64,000 nt of DNA, taken from Gaertneriomyces semiglobifer. Lineage: Eukaryota; Chytridiomycota; Chytridiomycetes; Spizellomycetales; Spizellomycetaceae. The stretch is taken from NCBI GenBank assembly GCA_025558075.1, contig JAHLKF010000001.1:248001-312000 (forward strand). The letters run 5' to 3'. The notes below the pieces were generated by a model. It was given only the letters and a program-made list of their open reading frames with translations. It did no database searches and was not told where the DNA came from. Both the position numbers and the translations under genes were made by a program. Of this stretch, positions 34,480 to 46,674 are shown piece after piece (the stretch's first letter is position 1; every line of letters starts with the position of its first letter).

Positions 34480-35601
34480 CTACTTGAGGACTGGATCACG
34501 GCCATACAATCGAATGGCCTTGCTGACCGCCTCATAGACACCAAAAGTCACACACGTCCCTGGCAACACCCGTATCACATTGATTCCAAGGCCTTTGTAA
34601 AATCCTCTCAGACCTTCGTGTTTGAAAATCGTCCTGACCGTACCAATAACGCCTTTGTACACAACAGCCTGTTGATGGGAGCCGTGCTGAAACTGCAAGC
34701 GTGCTCGGACAACTTGATATGGATAGGTGCAAACGGTGGCAAAGATCTTCGAAATTGCCGCCATGGCTAAATACTCTGGCGTATCCTGCAAATTAAACTT
34801 GAGAATACGCTCATCGTCAGCATCGCACGCAGCATGCACGTCCATACCACTTTGTTGAGATCTTTGCCAGCCATCATCTCAACTCTTCGCCGCTTCATTT
34901 CTTCGTATGCCATGAACTGCAAGGCACCGTGGGACACCCCAAATAAAGCGGGCACTAGACCTTTGTATAGGCCACGAAGTCCTTCTTCGCAATAGGTACG
35001 GGATAGGCCATCTGCAACAAGAGCGTTCGTTGAGTCTTGCACCATGAAAAAACCGGCTTGGACGAGGCAATCACCTAGTAAAGATTTGTAGGCTCCAGAT
35101 TCGCCAGCCCTAGTTGCACACATCCTTGTCTTGATCACCCAAAACGGATTGGTGCATACGGCGGTCAACGCACCTAATCGCGAATGTCGCTATCAGCGAC
35201 AGCACCACGAAACCTGGCTATAACGGGGGCTTCAGGGAGTTACCTGCCTCAGCTGACGCAACTAAATGCTGTCCAGGCCCCAGTTGTTCACCCGGTTCCT
35301 TTCGCATCCAGTCTTTGATGTGCGAATACCACCAGAAGTACATTCCCCAACTCAGGGTTGCCCCAGCGAAATTTGGGGAAACACCACGATAGAGTCCCTT
35401 AACGCCGTTCTCATGGTTCCAAATACTCTTGAAAGCTTGCAATGATGAAAGCCGGTGGGTGGAAGCATCTACTTGGAACCTGGTTTTCACGAGATCGAGC
35501 GGATGCAGGAGGACGGTTGAAGCTGCACCTGCGATAAATCCCGCAATGGCTTGATCTGTAGCTGCCGTACCCGTGAAGGTCCTGGATGGCTGCGAAGCCA
35601 T
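34480..35601 (-). CDS. FLX1: Mitochondrial FAD/folate-type carrier, FLX1-like
   Basis: SLC25 inner-membrane carrier. Four exons (35601-35244, 35173-35075, 35011-34848, 34785-34480) give 308 residues, the standard size with six membrane helices. The three repeat signatures are visible: [21 protein letters not shown] and [11 protein letters not shown]. The second repeat's [10 protein letters not shown] is typical of the FAD/folate/pyrimidine-nucleotide branch and of yeast Flx1. [10 protein letters not shown] and [21 protein letters not shown] also match. The start is the ATG opening MASQPSR; an in-frame ATG further upstream would add about 37 residues. Substrate is inferred from the branch. Confidence 0.85.
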
Positions 35602-36355
35602 TGCGGACGGCAGATATGTAAATGCACTGTTAAAATCGACGTTTTCAAAGCAAATGGATTCCCGCGGAAATCGGAAACCCTTTACTCGTGCTGAACTGTG
35701 ACCAATGGTCACATAGAACTGATTATATGCATCGCAACATATCAGTTGTTAGTGGGTGGTATGAAGAAATGCAGGATGTAGCTAAGATGCCCTCGTTCAA
35801 ATGGCCTGCGCTGCCCGACTCATAAAGCCCGTCGGGCCTTCTGATCGTCGAGTAAAGTTCTCTTCGTTTAAAGGAGCCTGGCAAACCCTTGCTGAGCTAT
35901 TTACAAATATGATTCTTACAGAGTGGGAACGAGCTTGGCATGGATTCATTTGATCTTTCCGAGTCTTCTATGGGAGTTAACCACCCAAAAGTCACATCGG
36001 CGTGGCATCGACCGGCACCTTTCAGTTTACGCTGCTCTTTCAACACAACGCACTCGTACTGCATCTCAATCAATGCTCAAGCTGCTGAGAGGATGGTCGC
36101 CGTTTGCTGACGTCGCCGCGAAAAAAGTTGCCGACGACGTCGCCGCTTCAAGCTTTATCAATAATATATAATATCAAATAAAACAGGCAGTTACGTGACT
36201 TTGGCGAACTGGGCCACAGGCACGTGACTTTATAGTCCGGCACCGGGAGGAACTACTGTCTCGTACTTTTTGATGCAGCGTTGACATTTAACTTTTTAGT
36301 GAAGCAGCGTAACCGGCTCGCCAGTTTACAGCAATCCTTTGATATCATTGGTACA
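35602..36355. promoter_or_regulatory. Divergent promoter region with repeated boxes, FLX1-like / ABCF
   Basis: About 750 bases, no gene. It contains two TGACGTCGCCGC/CGACGTCGCCGC boxes (36108-36120 and 36131-36146) and two ACGTGACTTT boxes (36193-36202 region and 36222-36231 region), clustered 120-250 bases upstream of the ABCF start at 36356. The arrangement suggests a real regulatory block, but no factor can be assigned. Confidence 0.45.
36191..36230. promoter_or_regulatory. Pair of ACGTGAC boxes upstream of ABCF gene
   Basis: TTACGTGACTTT and GCACGTGACTTT occur about 30 bases apart on the same strand, 126-165 bases before the ABCF start. The second contains the CACGTG core bound by bHLH factors such as Cbf1. 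Function is inferred from position and repetition only. Confidence 0.4.
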
Positions 36356-38943
36356 ATGCCGCCCAAGAGGGGAAAAGGGAAGAAGGGCGCGAGCGCCAAG
36401 GACGCCTGGAACTCGGATGATGACAAAAAGTTTGATGTGGATCTGAAGGGTTCTCCATCTCCAGCGGAAGTCGAAGACGTAGAGGACAAAGAGGACGAAG
36501 TCTCAATACCACAACCGTCCCATAAGAAAAAGAACAACAAGAAGAAAACTTCGACGCAACAAGTACAAAATGCTTTTGATTTGTTAGACGCAGAGACGGC
36601 GGTCAAGGATGACTCTGATGAGGATAGCCCCTCCCGAAAAGCGTCAAAACAGGTTTCTGATGAAGATGAAGAGGAAGAAACCAAAGTCACACGAAAAAGT
36701 AAGGCAAAGAAAAGCAAACGACGGGGAAAGGGTGGCGATTCGGATGACGACTCAGATGCACCACGCTCCAAAGCCCCAGCCCAGAACGCATTTGATCTCT
36801 TAAACGATGATAATGATGACCAGGATGAGGATGACAGTGAAGATGAAGCGGTCCAGAACCTTGGTGGGAAATTTGGCGCCCTCGACCTAGATGCGGATCA
36901 CGAGGAGACAGGATCAAAGGACAAGAAGAAGAAGGCGAGCAAAAAGTCCAAGTCCGCCGAAAATTCTGACGAAGAGCAGGCAAACCAAACGAAAGAGAAG
37001 AAGCCGAAAAGGTCCAGAGAGGAGCGTAAAAAGGAGAAGGCGGACAAAAAGAAAGATCTGCGAAAGAAAAAGGATGTTGAGGCGGAAGCGTCTGATGAAG
37101 AAGCGCCCGTCGACCAGGATAGACTCAGTATACCTGGTGCCTATGGATATGCATCCGGTCAAAGTCTTGGGCCGGAAGGTACCAATCCCGCAGATGCGAT
37201 AGCTGTGACAGGCAACTTGCTCTCACCTCCGAACTCCCGTGATTTGCACGTTGACAAGTTAACGGTCCAAGCTTTTGGAAAGCTGCTCATCAAAGACTCC
37301 GAGTTGACGCTCATCAACGGCAAGCGATACGGCCTGATAGCTCCGAACGGCTCAGGAAAGTCGACATTACTCCATGCCATCGCATGCGGTCTTGTTCCCA
37401 TGCCCCGCGTCCTCGATTACTACTTGCTGGACAGAGAGTTTGGCCCAACAGAGATGACGTCGCTGGAAGCCGTCTTGGAAATCAATCACAGAGAACACGA
37501 GCATCTCATGGATGAGATGGAAAACTTGTTGGATAATCCAGATAAGAACGCTGTGAGACTGGACTACATTCAGACACGGTTAGCCGAACTGGAGGCAGCA
37601 GGTGCTGATCGCCGGGCTTTGGACATATTGAAGGGTTTGGGTTTCTCGGATGAACTCATACAGACCAAAACAAAGGACCTCTCCGGTGGTTGGAGAATGA
37701 GAATTTCATTGGCACGAATTCTGTTTGTGAAGCCCACGTTAATGCTTCTTGACGAACCGACCAATCATTTGGACTTGGAGGCTGTCGTTTGGCTCGAAGA
37801 ATATTTGTTGCATAACCTCGAAGGTCACACACTAGTGATGACTTCCCACTCGCAGGACACCCTCAATGAAGTTTGTACCGACATTATTCACCTGTACCAC
37901 CAGCACTTGGACTTTTATGCCGGAAACTATAACACGTTTACCAAGGTGCGGGCGGAGAAAGATGCGCTTTTGAATAAGCGTGCACGCGCGCAAGCAAAGC
38001 AAATGGACAAACTCAAGGAGAATCTCAGCAAAACCGGCTCCAAGGCGCAGACGCAAGCAAAGAACAGGGTTAAGGCAATGGAAAAGCGTCAGGAGAAAGA
38101 CAAAGAGAAGAACAAAGCGCTTGAAGAAGAACTTATATGGGATAAGCCACTCACTCTTCGATTTTCAGAGTGTGGGCGCGGTCTTCCACCTCCTGTCTTG
38201 AAATTCAGCGATGTTGATTTTGCTTATCCTGGAGGCGAACGACTGTTCCACAATTTGAACTTTGGTATAGACCTTGACTCGCGTATCGCGCTAGTTGGAC
38301 CCAATGGTGCAGGCAAGTCGACATTGATGAAGCTGATGCAGGGAGAGTTACAAGCGACCAGCGGGCAAGTCACGCGGAATCATCATCTGCGGATCGCTCA
38401 GTTCCATCAACACATGGGTGATCAGCTTGACATGAATCAAAGCGCCGTGCAATGGCTCTGCGCGCAGTTCCCGCAGTACAGGGATCAAGAGATGCGACGA
38501 GAAGTAGGCAAATACGGCTTGACAGGGAAGAGTCAAGTGATTCCCATGAGGCAACTAAGTGATGGACAGAGACGGCGGGTCATTTTTGCGTACCTTGGTT
38601 TAAAAACACCACACCTGTTCTTAATGGATGAACCGACAAACGCACTGGATCTTGAGACGATTGACGCGCTAGCAGAAGCCATCAACGATTATGACGGTGG
38701 TGTGGTGTTTATTACTCACGTAAGTAGTGCGGTTCCCTTTTGTCTTCATTTGGTGATTGTTCGTAACCTCTTGACTCTTAGGATTTCCGTTTAATCGATC
38801 AAGTGGCGAAGGAAGTATGGATTGTGCGCGACGGAGAGGTTGAAGAGTTTGACGGAGACATTCGCGATTACAAGATGATGCTGAAGCAGAAGTATGCAGA
38901 CGAACGGGAGGCCGCTGAAGCTGCCGCAAATGCCACTGCCTAG
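36356..38943 (+). CDS. ABCF-type (non-transporter) ribosome-associated ATPase
   Basis: Two exons (36356-38719, 38782-38943) give 841 residues. About 270 N-terminal residues are Lys/Asp/Glu/Ser-rich and disordered, as in ABCF1/ABC50. Two ABC domains follow without membrane segments. The first has a Walker A APNGSGKST, signature LSGGWRMR, Walker B LMLLDEPTNHLDLE and switch His TSHSQD. The second has GPNGAGKST, LSDGQRRR, LFLMDEPTNALDLE and ITH-DFR across the intron. ABCF proteins act in translation initiation, ribosome biogenesis or relief of stalled ribosomes. ABCF1 versus a plant ABCF4-like group is not settled. The first Walker A begins with Ala rather than Gly. The start MPPKRGKG fits; an upstream ATG at 36281 is less likely. 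Confidence 0.88.
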
Positions 38944-39557
38944 ATTGAACGCGCATATATATAATGTAGCTTGAATATGTATTCATTGTCATTTTTCCAG
39001 TACATCATCTGCGTTTGCATGCGTGTTGGTTATGAACTACGAAGCTGGTTCTGATGATGAATCTCTCCAATTGTTGGAAGCGCAGTACGTCGTCGTCGCA
39101 TTTTTTTAATTTCGGAAGTGCGAACTTTTTGACGCGGTGCAGATTTTGACTGTTCTTTGTCAGGTAAATTTAGAGTCCACTGACGAGCGCAACCGAGACC
39201 AGCGGACGCACAGCAGAACGGGGACCTTAGTTCTGCGATTGCGCAAGCCGGCGTGGAATAAAAAGGAATAGCGGATGGTTGGTGCGGGCATTTGAATGGA
39301 TGTCGTCCTCATCGCTGCGTTGACATAATTGTTGGGGAGATCAGTGTGCGGAAGACCTTCCATTTTTATTTATTATTACCTACTGCGCAGCTGTGCCTCT
39401 TATTCACGAAGTAAAACGAACTTTCCTCAAAAGGGGATACTGTCAAGGACTTTCGTGAAATATCTTGACGATCAGAAGCTAAAGTATCGTTCGTGCCATA
39501 CGACGACGTTTGAACTTAGTTGGATTGTTGAGTTTCTTGTCGATTTGATCATCCCTC
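38944..39557. other. Intergenic between ABCF and glycosyltransferase genes
   Basis: About 610 bases. A TACGTCGTCGTCGCA box at 39086-39100 nearly repeats the box at 12906-12920. A related TACGACGACGTT lies at about 39499-39510, close to the next gene start. No coding exon is supported. Confidence 0.35.
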
Positions 39558-41312
39558 ATGTATAGCCGCGGGAGGGATCGGCCATCCATGCACATACGTA
39601 GCACGATCAGACCCTCCTGGAGTTGGAGTGCCTTCTTCAGGAACCCGCGCGTAAGATGGACCGCAATGGCATCCGTAGTGATCTTCTTCCTCTATGTGTC
39701 GACCTCGAGCCTCAGCACAGAGGAACGACAGATGCGTGAGGCACGAGCACCAATAGCCGTCAATCAACATCCCATTCCGACGTCACATGGGAAGGACGCT
39801 GCGCCGGTTCTGCCCAAAAAGCCTGCACCCGTCGATAAACCCAAGGAAGCAACCTCAGGTAAAGAGCCCAAGGAAGCGGCGCCGGCCGATAAACCCAAAG
39901 ATAAAACCTCGGCCAGTAAGCCAAAGGACGCAGCTCCGGTTAACAAACCTGTAGATGGAGTTACCTCTCTATATGACAACATTCCGAAAGTCGTTCCACC
40001 GAATATGGAACCCAAGGTGCCTCTTGTTGGAACTGGCAAGCCGGACTCAGTAGTTGTTCCGTCTGCTATCTTGCCCCGATTCGATCGGTTTGCTGTGGCC
40101 CTTAAAACAGGAAAAGACGTTGCTTTGGAGAGGACCCCTATCCAGTTAGTGACGTATCTCCAGACGATCCGGAATCTTATTGTTATCGGGGACGGGTCCA
40201 TTCGCATAGGCGACAAGAAAATGATCGATGTCATTAGCACCCTTTACACGACTGACGAAGCCACTCAAAAGCAAGCACGCAATGAACCTGGTGCGTAGAA
40301 TGCTAGTGCAACTGACACTTTTGCGAACACCCACTGACTGTCTGTCTGTTTTATCGCAGTAGAACCCTCGGGTTCACAAAATAGGCGCCTTGTACGACGC
40401 GGTCCGCCCAAAGGTGAGGCCGTCAAAGTCGATGAGTCTTCCACTGGATGGCGCTCCGATGGGCATAAAAACTTGCCTGGTTTCCGCGAGCTGTGGAAGC
40501 GGTTTCCGGATGCAGAGTGGTATGTGATGCTTGACGATGACACGTACGTGTTCTTTGACAATCTGGCCGAGTTGCTTTCCGACTACAACCCGGAAGATAA
40601 ACTTTACATTGGCGGCAAGAATATGTTCATTGGCTGCGATGGGGTGAAGACGTGGGGCGAAGGCCCTTTCTTCGCGCACGGTGGCAGCGGGATTGTCATT
40701 TCCCGCGGCGGTATGAAGGCCATGATGAACGGCCTTGATGCCTGCATCGAAAAATACAAGTCATGCTGGGCGGGAGATGTGAGAACCGCGCTCTGCATGC
40801 GCGATCAAGGGATCTTGCTCACCTCACCGGGTGGCTTCCACAAAGATCCACCTAACGATCAGTTTGGTTATCCCAAAGACCCGTGCACTACCCCGGCGAC
40901 GTTCCATCACTTGCTGGCCAAGCAGATTCAACGTCTTTATGACTTGGAAGAAAAAACGCGTGAACAGCATGGTTTTGGATTTGTAACCTTCGGTGACCTC
41001 TTCCAGGACTGGCGAACCGATGTGACGCCAGGAATGCAGCTCCATGTGGACAGGAAAGGCAACGACATAGCGAATGTGACATTACCAACCGCAGGCGATT
41101 GCGAGAAGCGTTGTGACGACACTCCTACCTGTTTCACCTATGTTTACGATGGAACGAAATGTTGGATCAAAGACGCGATTCCCGCGCCTGTGGAGGTGAA
41201 AGGGTTTGTGTCAGGTGTACGCCCGGATCGATACCAGTGTAAGATTACTATAGGAGATACCATGGAAGTTTCATCAAGCGCTCCACAGAAAGGCAGCGTG
41301 GCATCAAGATAG
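39558..41312 (+). CDS. Type II membrane glycosyltransferase, fringe/DUF604-like, with PAN-like C-terminus
   Basis: Two exons (39558-40290, 40360-41312) give 561 residues. A short cytosolic Arg-rich head is followed by a single signal-anchor (about residues 33-50, ASVVIFFLYVSTSS), a Lys/Pro/Ala repeat stem (about 75-135), then a catalytic domain. The DxD-type metal-binding motif is in WYVMLDDDTYVF. GGKNMFIGC, FAHGGSGIVISRGG and DVRTALCMRDQGI match the fringe-like GT31 fold, with FHKDPP following. The C-terminal about 70 residues hold four Cys (GDCEKRCDDTPTCFTYVY...KCWI), resembling a PAN/Apple module. It probably acts in the Golgi on cell-wall glycans or glycoproteins; acceptor and sugar are unknown. 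Confidence 0.75.
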
Positions 41313-41414
41313 GGGGGCGACGTTTGCATATTAGTTAACATATTTAACACTCAAGCTTAATCATTATAGTAGGCCAATATAAGCCTTCCATCATATGTCC
41401 TTGCGCGCGATGTT

Positions 41415-44400
41415 TTACGCGACCAGGCCACCAGCTATCCCGCTCTCCGTTGAATGCATCGACGATGCCTGCAGGTCTCCGTGGTTGTACGGCGCTGATC
41501 TTTCTTTTCTATCAGTAGAGACTACCGACTGTGCCGAACCAGGTGTTCTTGGGGTGTCCGAGACCTTCTCAACTCTCTCCTTGTCCCCTGGATCATCACC
41601 CTGGCTCCTGCCACTCAGTATTTGCCGTGCATCCGGCTCCGTCAAAAGCGTGATCTGCACAGGGTCCACCTTTTCTGAACACATTGGGCATGCGGGTGAC
41701 TTTGTCAACAGTTCCTGCAATTGTGAGTACAAAGCCGGAAAATTACACGATGGGCATTGCGTCCAATCCGTAAGCACCATATGGCAACCCTGTACCGAAT
41801 GTGGTTAGCTTGGAATAAGATCCGGAAATGCTTCGCAGTTCTTAACACTTACGGTAGCGATGCAGTAAGGGATATGATTTTTGCACTCGACACAGTCCAA
41901 AACCGTCTCTGGAACCATGTTTCCACAATATGGGCAGGGCGTTGCAGCCTCTTCTATTGCGTCTTTTTCCGGACGTCTGCGCATTGTTTCCATTAGCACG
42001 CGCACCAGAGCGTCGTCACTTTAGATGGGAAAATATACCTGACAATCTGTTCAATTCGCTTGCGGTATTTGGGATCTATCTTATTTCGATGCTCAGGCCT
42101 CATAAGCATCGCTGCATAATCAAAGGCAGCATGCTTAAGCCCTGCCCGGTAGCACTCGATCACAGTAGACGTGAGAATTTGGATCGTATGCGAAGGAAAT
42201 TTGCTGATATTGTTCGATACGCGGATCAGCATCCTCGCTGCCTTGTAATGGTCGTCTAATCGTACCAGTGTCTTAAAGAACAACCTTAACTTAGAACTTC
42301 TCCGTTGTGCTATATCTACGACACGAACTCTCACCTTGACCAGAATGTAGCTATGCAGCAGCATCAACATTCGGTCGATCTCAGCTGGTATGTGATTCTT
42401 GGTAGCCTCAAGCTGTTTGTAATTGTCTAGCAGTAAATCCCGAGCCGCTCTGTAGTTGCCCAACACTTGCTCGCCTCGGGCAATAATAGTGGCGGTTCTG
42501 GCCGCTTCGCGATATTGTCCGAGGGACATATACAGCTTGAAGATATACTTGGCATCCTTGGGTATGCCATCGGTTTCACCCATCAGGAAATCGATGAGCT
42601 GGTGCGTCAGAGCATCGTTTCGCGCCTCCCCAACCGCTTCAATCGCCGCCTCGATAGCCTGGTCATCAGCTGCCGGACTTTTCAAGAACAGGCGAAGCGC
42701 TTGAGGATAATTTTCCGCCAGTAAGAGGCATTTGCCTGCTTGTAAGTAGCTGCCCTTGCTCTCCAAATGCATTGCAATATTCTGAAGAAGCTCGACTGAT
42801 GCTTCGTCCTTAACCAACTCCGCAAAATGGTCCATAACATCCCGTTGTTGCGCTAGCTCAAACGCTTCTTGCTTCATTCCGGCTAACAAATAAAACTCCA
42901 CAACTGCCCGATAGTCCTTCCGGGCCAGGAAATATCTTGCAATAAGCTTTGCAGATTCTGTTGATCTGGTGCGGCGAACGATGGACACAGCACCGTCGAT
43001 GTTGTCCAAGTGCTCGACAAATAAACGCACAATGTTATCATAACTGCGAGCTATCTCATAGGCACGAACAGCTTCAACATATTCCCCAACGGATTCCTTA
43101 GCTTTAGCGTAGTCTTTGATGATGTGCACAGAGGTAATTCGATCGAGCAATGAGCCAACCCTAGGCAAATTGGTCGCTACCTTGCTGTTAGCGTGCAAGT
43201 ATGTTATCCGCTGGGAAGCTCACCAACCTACCTAGCATCCACGCCTCGGCCGCTTTGTCATAGTACTCCGCTCTCTCGTAGCACTGTGCCGCCTCAGCGT
43301 ATTGCTTCAACGAATACAAAATGTGCCCGCAGTCATATATGAGCTTCCTGTCAGTCGCTTCTGCTAACATTCTCAAACCGCGCCCAACATCTCCGAGTCG
43401 TAGGGTCATTCGTGTCAGTCCGGCACTGCAGGTGACTTCGTGCTCTTCACGAGCGGACTCTGTCAGGAGCTCCTGGTTCTCGTCGGACGCGGCGAGCGCT
43501 TTTTCATACATATGGAGTGCGTCAGAGTATCTGCCGTTCTGTTCCAGTTCTTGCGCATACTCTCGTGCAATGATAGCAATTTCCTCGGGTGCGAGAGCTG
43601 TTGCTAGCGCCATTGCCTGTTCCCAATGCATAAGATGGCGGCGGAGAAGTAGAGCTTCCTTCGGCTGTGAGCTTTTGAGGAAAAATTCCTACGAATTCGG
43701 TTCGTAAACGTGTTGGTCCCGCTGTGGCCCTCGTCAGCGCTTACCTGCGCTAATGGAACATCTCTCAAAATCGCAGCGACATGCCCAGCCAGCAGATTCT
43801 TTTCCTCAACAAAGTCGTACTTTTCTAAAGTTAAGAACCTAGCTGCATCTCGTAATGCCTGTCGATATACACGTTTCGCTGTACATAAGTCCAATGCTCT
43901 GAGCGCTGCTTCAGCAAGCATATGCCATGGCTTCTTTTCTCTTACAACATCGACGAGCGCCCATATTTCTGCCAGTAACGTTCAGACTAACTGATGTGAT
44001 GACTTGCTCAGTCAAGGCCAAATGACTACTTACCACTCATCATTCCCAACATATAGTACAGTTGTAGAGCCTTGCCCTGGTCATCAAGTGAGCTGTTACG
44101 TGCCAGAAATTGTTCAGGTGTCATTTTCCCATGAGTATTCAGTCTAGTTGTTGTGAGCCGCCCTGTTCGCGTCTATGCTGCCGGTCAGTATACAGCGGAC
44201 AGATTGAACTTCGCGTCTGAATGACGTACAAGGCTGGTCAGCATGCCATTCAACAGAAGCATCGGTTTCGACCCGAATGGGAGTTTCATTGATCCTAAGG
44301 GTGTGCAGGAAGGTCCTCTAATGGTGAAAGGTTGGAAAACGTACGTCGTGATTGTGTCATCGTCCCAGGTTATAAAAATTGAGCGGCTCAAGGGTGGTTG

Positions 44401-46674
44401 ACTTTCCCATAACACTCCTCGTGCTTTTGCTATATAAGTTCGGGTAAGTATCCGTTGCGTTTCACAAATCAGCAACATCAAGTGCTCACATGGCCACAAG
44501 GGAACTGCGGACGTTGTGTTGGTGGATGGATCATGCACGTATCCAGCGTTTCCGTTGTCCACATATACTATCCTCGTGCCACCTTTCGGCTGTAGGTAAA
44601 TGGACCGCACGGCTTTCTGAAGATTATTCGTCAATCGCTTTCCTTTGAGCTGATCATTGTACATATTAGCATTACCTGGTGAGCATGCTTCGCAATCAAT
44701 GACCAGTCTTCTAGCAAATAGTGAAAAATTTTGCCGTCGTCCATGCCAAAAACCATATACTCCGTGCTCATGGCCACACATGTAACTCCAAAGGACTTTC
44801 TTCGCTGCGCTGGAGTGTCTGGAAAGATTCTTTGGAGCATATCGCTGGCAGGGGGCTTGCATTGACGCCTCGGTATGGTTTCAACACGCTCAAGCCAGTT
44901 TTTGGACGCGCTCAGCTCTTCCTCCAGACGATCCGCATTCGAGTCGTCTAGGTAGTGGACTTGCAGCCGGCCATCCGACAACAACGCGGCAGCGTACCGT
45001 TGGTTCATAGCTAACGCGGAGATGTCTGCCGCGTAGTCCTTAGAAATTGCTTGATCGCCAGAGGCAACGTTGAAAAAATGCGCACGGCTGTTGGAAGCCA
45101 CTGCAAGATAGAAACCACCGACTGCAAGTATCGACGGCTCAAATTCCAGCAATTTCCTGGTTACTTCTTTACCGGACTTGCCCGACATTTCAATGGATGA
45201 CAGATCATGAAGGGACACCTCCATAAGATCCAGAAGATGAGCTACTCGGGTGCCCCATGCTGCACCCAATGTTGGCATGTAGACTAGGTACGTGTAGATA
45301 GATCCACCCACGGTGCTAACAGTGAGAAATTGTCCATCATCCGACCAATCCACCCGATCTGCCGGATTGTCATCATCTATCGTTTCCACTGCGTAGACAT
45401 CTTTCAAATCAGTAAGTTCAAGCACTTTTAAGGAATCATCCCCACACGAGACAGCTTTGCTCATCACTGATGATATTGCGATACCAGCCAGGCCACCCTT
45501 GTGATTCTTGGTGGAAAACACCTCTTTTCCAAATTCTGCGGCGTTGGTAGTAATCGCGGCTAAATATCCCGTATTGAATCCCACTAAAATGTATCCGTCG
45601 CCATACCATCGATGCGTGACCACGTTTCCATATACAGGTTGAAAACCGAGTTCGATGGGTGCATCAGGTTTGTTTATGTTATGAATCAGCAATATTTTCT
45701 GACCAAGGATAATAGAGAGCACGGGATCCTGTGTTCCCTCGGCATTAATGATGCTGCCCCATTGAAGCTCAGAAGGATCCGCAGATACGGGCATGGAAAG
45801 TACGGTATCTCCTGAAGCATTCGACAGAGTAAACTGATGCCATATTAGTATACTGTGTGTGGCAACTGTAAGGCAAGGCCCATGCAAGGCTCGTACATAC
45901 TGTTCGGTCCTCTGACACGCACGCTAGGACGTCATCCCACGACCAGGCTGCTTCAGTGATAGCTCTGGAATGTTTCCCGATAACAGGAACTTTTTCGTTT
46001 CGCGCCTTGTCATATAAAAACAAGGATCCCTTCCCTGTGCCAATGGCTATCTATGCCATTGTTAGTTTGCCAGCGCATTTTTGTGCAAGCACGGCTTGTA
46101 CTTACGAGATCGCTGTTGTGTGACCACCTGACAAATTTCAAGTGCCGCAGCTTGGTATCCACCTCAATGACCGCCTTTTGAGCTGCATCCCATAGGATCA
46201 CCACGCTAGACTTGGCTTGTATTACTGCTAGCGTTTGGCCATCTGGTGACCATTCCAAGTCTGTGCACTGGCTAACACGGGTGACATTTGAGCCAAGCGG
46301 TCACGGCTATTACAAAAACAGCAACTTTCACTTACGCAGCTAACGGAATGCTTGATACTGTAGATCCGTATCTATCGTAGAAATACAACACGTTTGATTG
46401 ACTATCAAACATGAGTTAGGGCCACAAGATCGCGAGCATGTAATACGAAATGGGATAACCGGAGTACTAATGGATTTCTGCTGATGCGTACTCACTTCAC
46501 CGATTGACTCACCCAACAGCTGCAAGATATGTGGCGGCTTTCTTTTGCCATGCAAATCGTACTGGGCCGAAACCATGCTGTTGCACCGATATTGAAAATA
46601 CACACTACAACCAAAGCAGCTGTAGTTTTGGCCAGTTATTCAACAGCATGTAGCCAAACGCACCCCACCTTCAT
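41415..46674 (-). CDS. IFT144: Intraflagellar transport protein 144 (WDR19)
   Basis: IFT-A subunit for retrograde flagellar transport and membrane-protein entry. Start at 46674: a 6-nt coding exon (46674-46669), then 46604-46513 and 46401-46336, giving M-K-CVFSIS...RFAWQKK...YLAAVG-QSNVLYFYDRYGS, aligned with animal WDR19. Two WD40 propellers occupy about 46.6-44.2 kb (WSPDGQTLAVIQAK, VIGKHSRAITEAAW, GLAGIAISSVMSKAVSCGDDSLK). TPR-like helical repeats fill 44.0-42.0 kb (NISKFPSHTIQILTSTVIECYRAGLKHAAFDYAAMLMRPEHRNKIDPKY is near identical in kind). The C-terminal zinc-ribbons follow (ATPCPYCGNMVPE, CKNHIPYCIAT, CPSCNFPALYSQL, CPMCSEK). The stop is at 41415. Ten or more introns are present; not all boundaries are resolved. 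Confidence 0.95.

Noticed and set aside
36253..36771. 172-residue Ser-rich antisense frame over the ABCF N-terminus
   Set aside because: Complement of the Lys/Asp/Glu-rich tail; composition explains the open frame.
46340..46603. Start of IFT144 at the ATG at 46576
   Set aside because: That frame does not match WDR19; the overlapping frame VRFAWQKK does, and splices in phase both up- and downstream.
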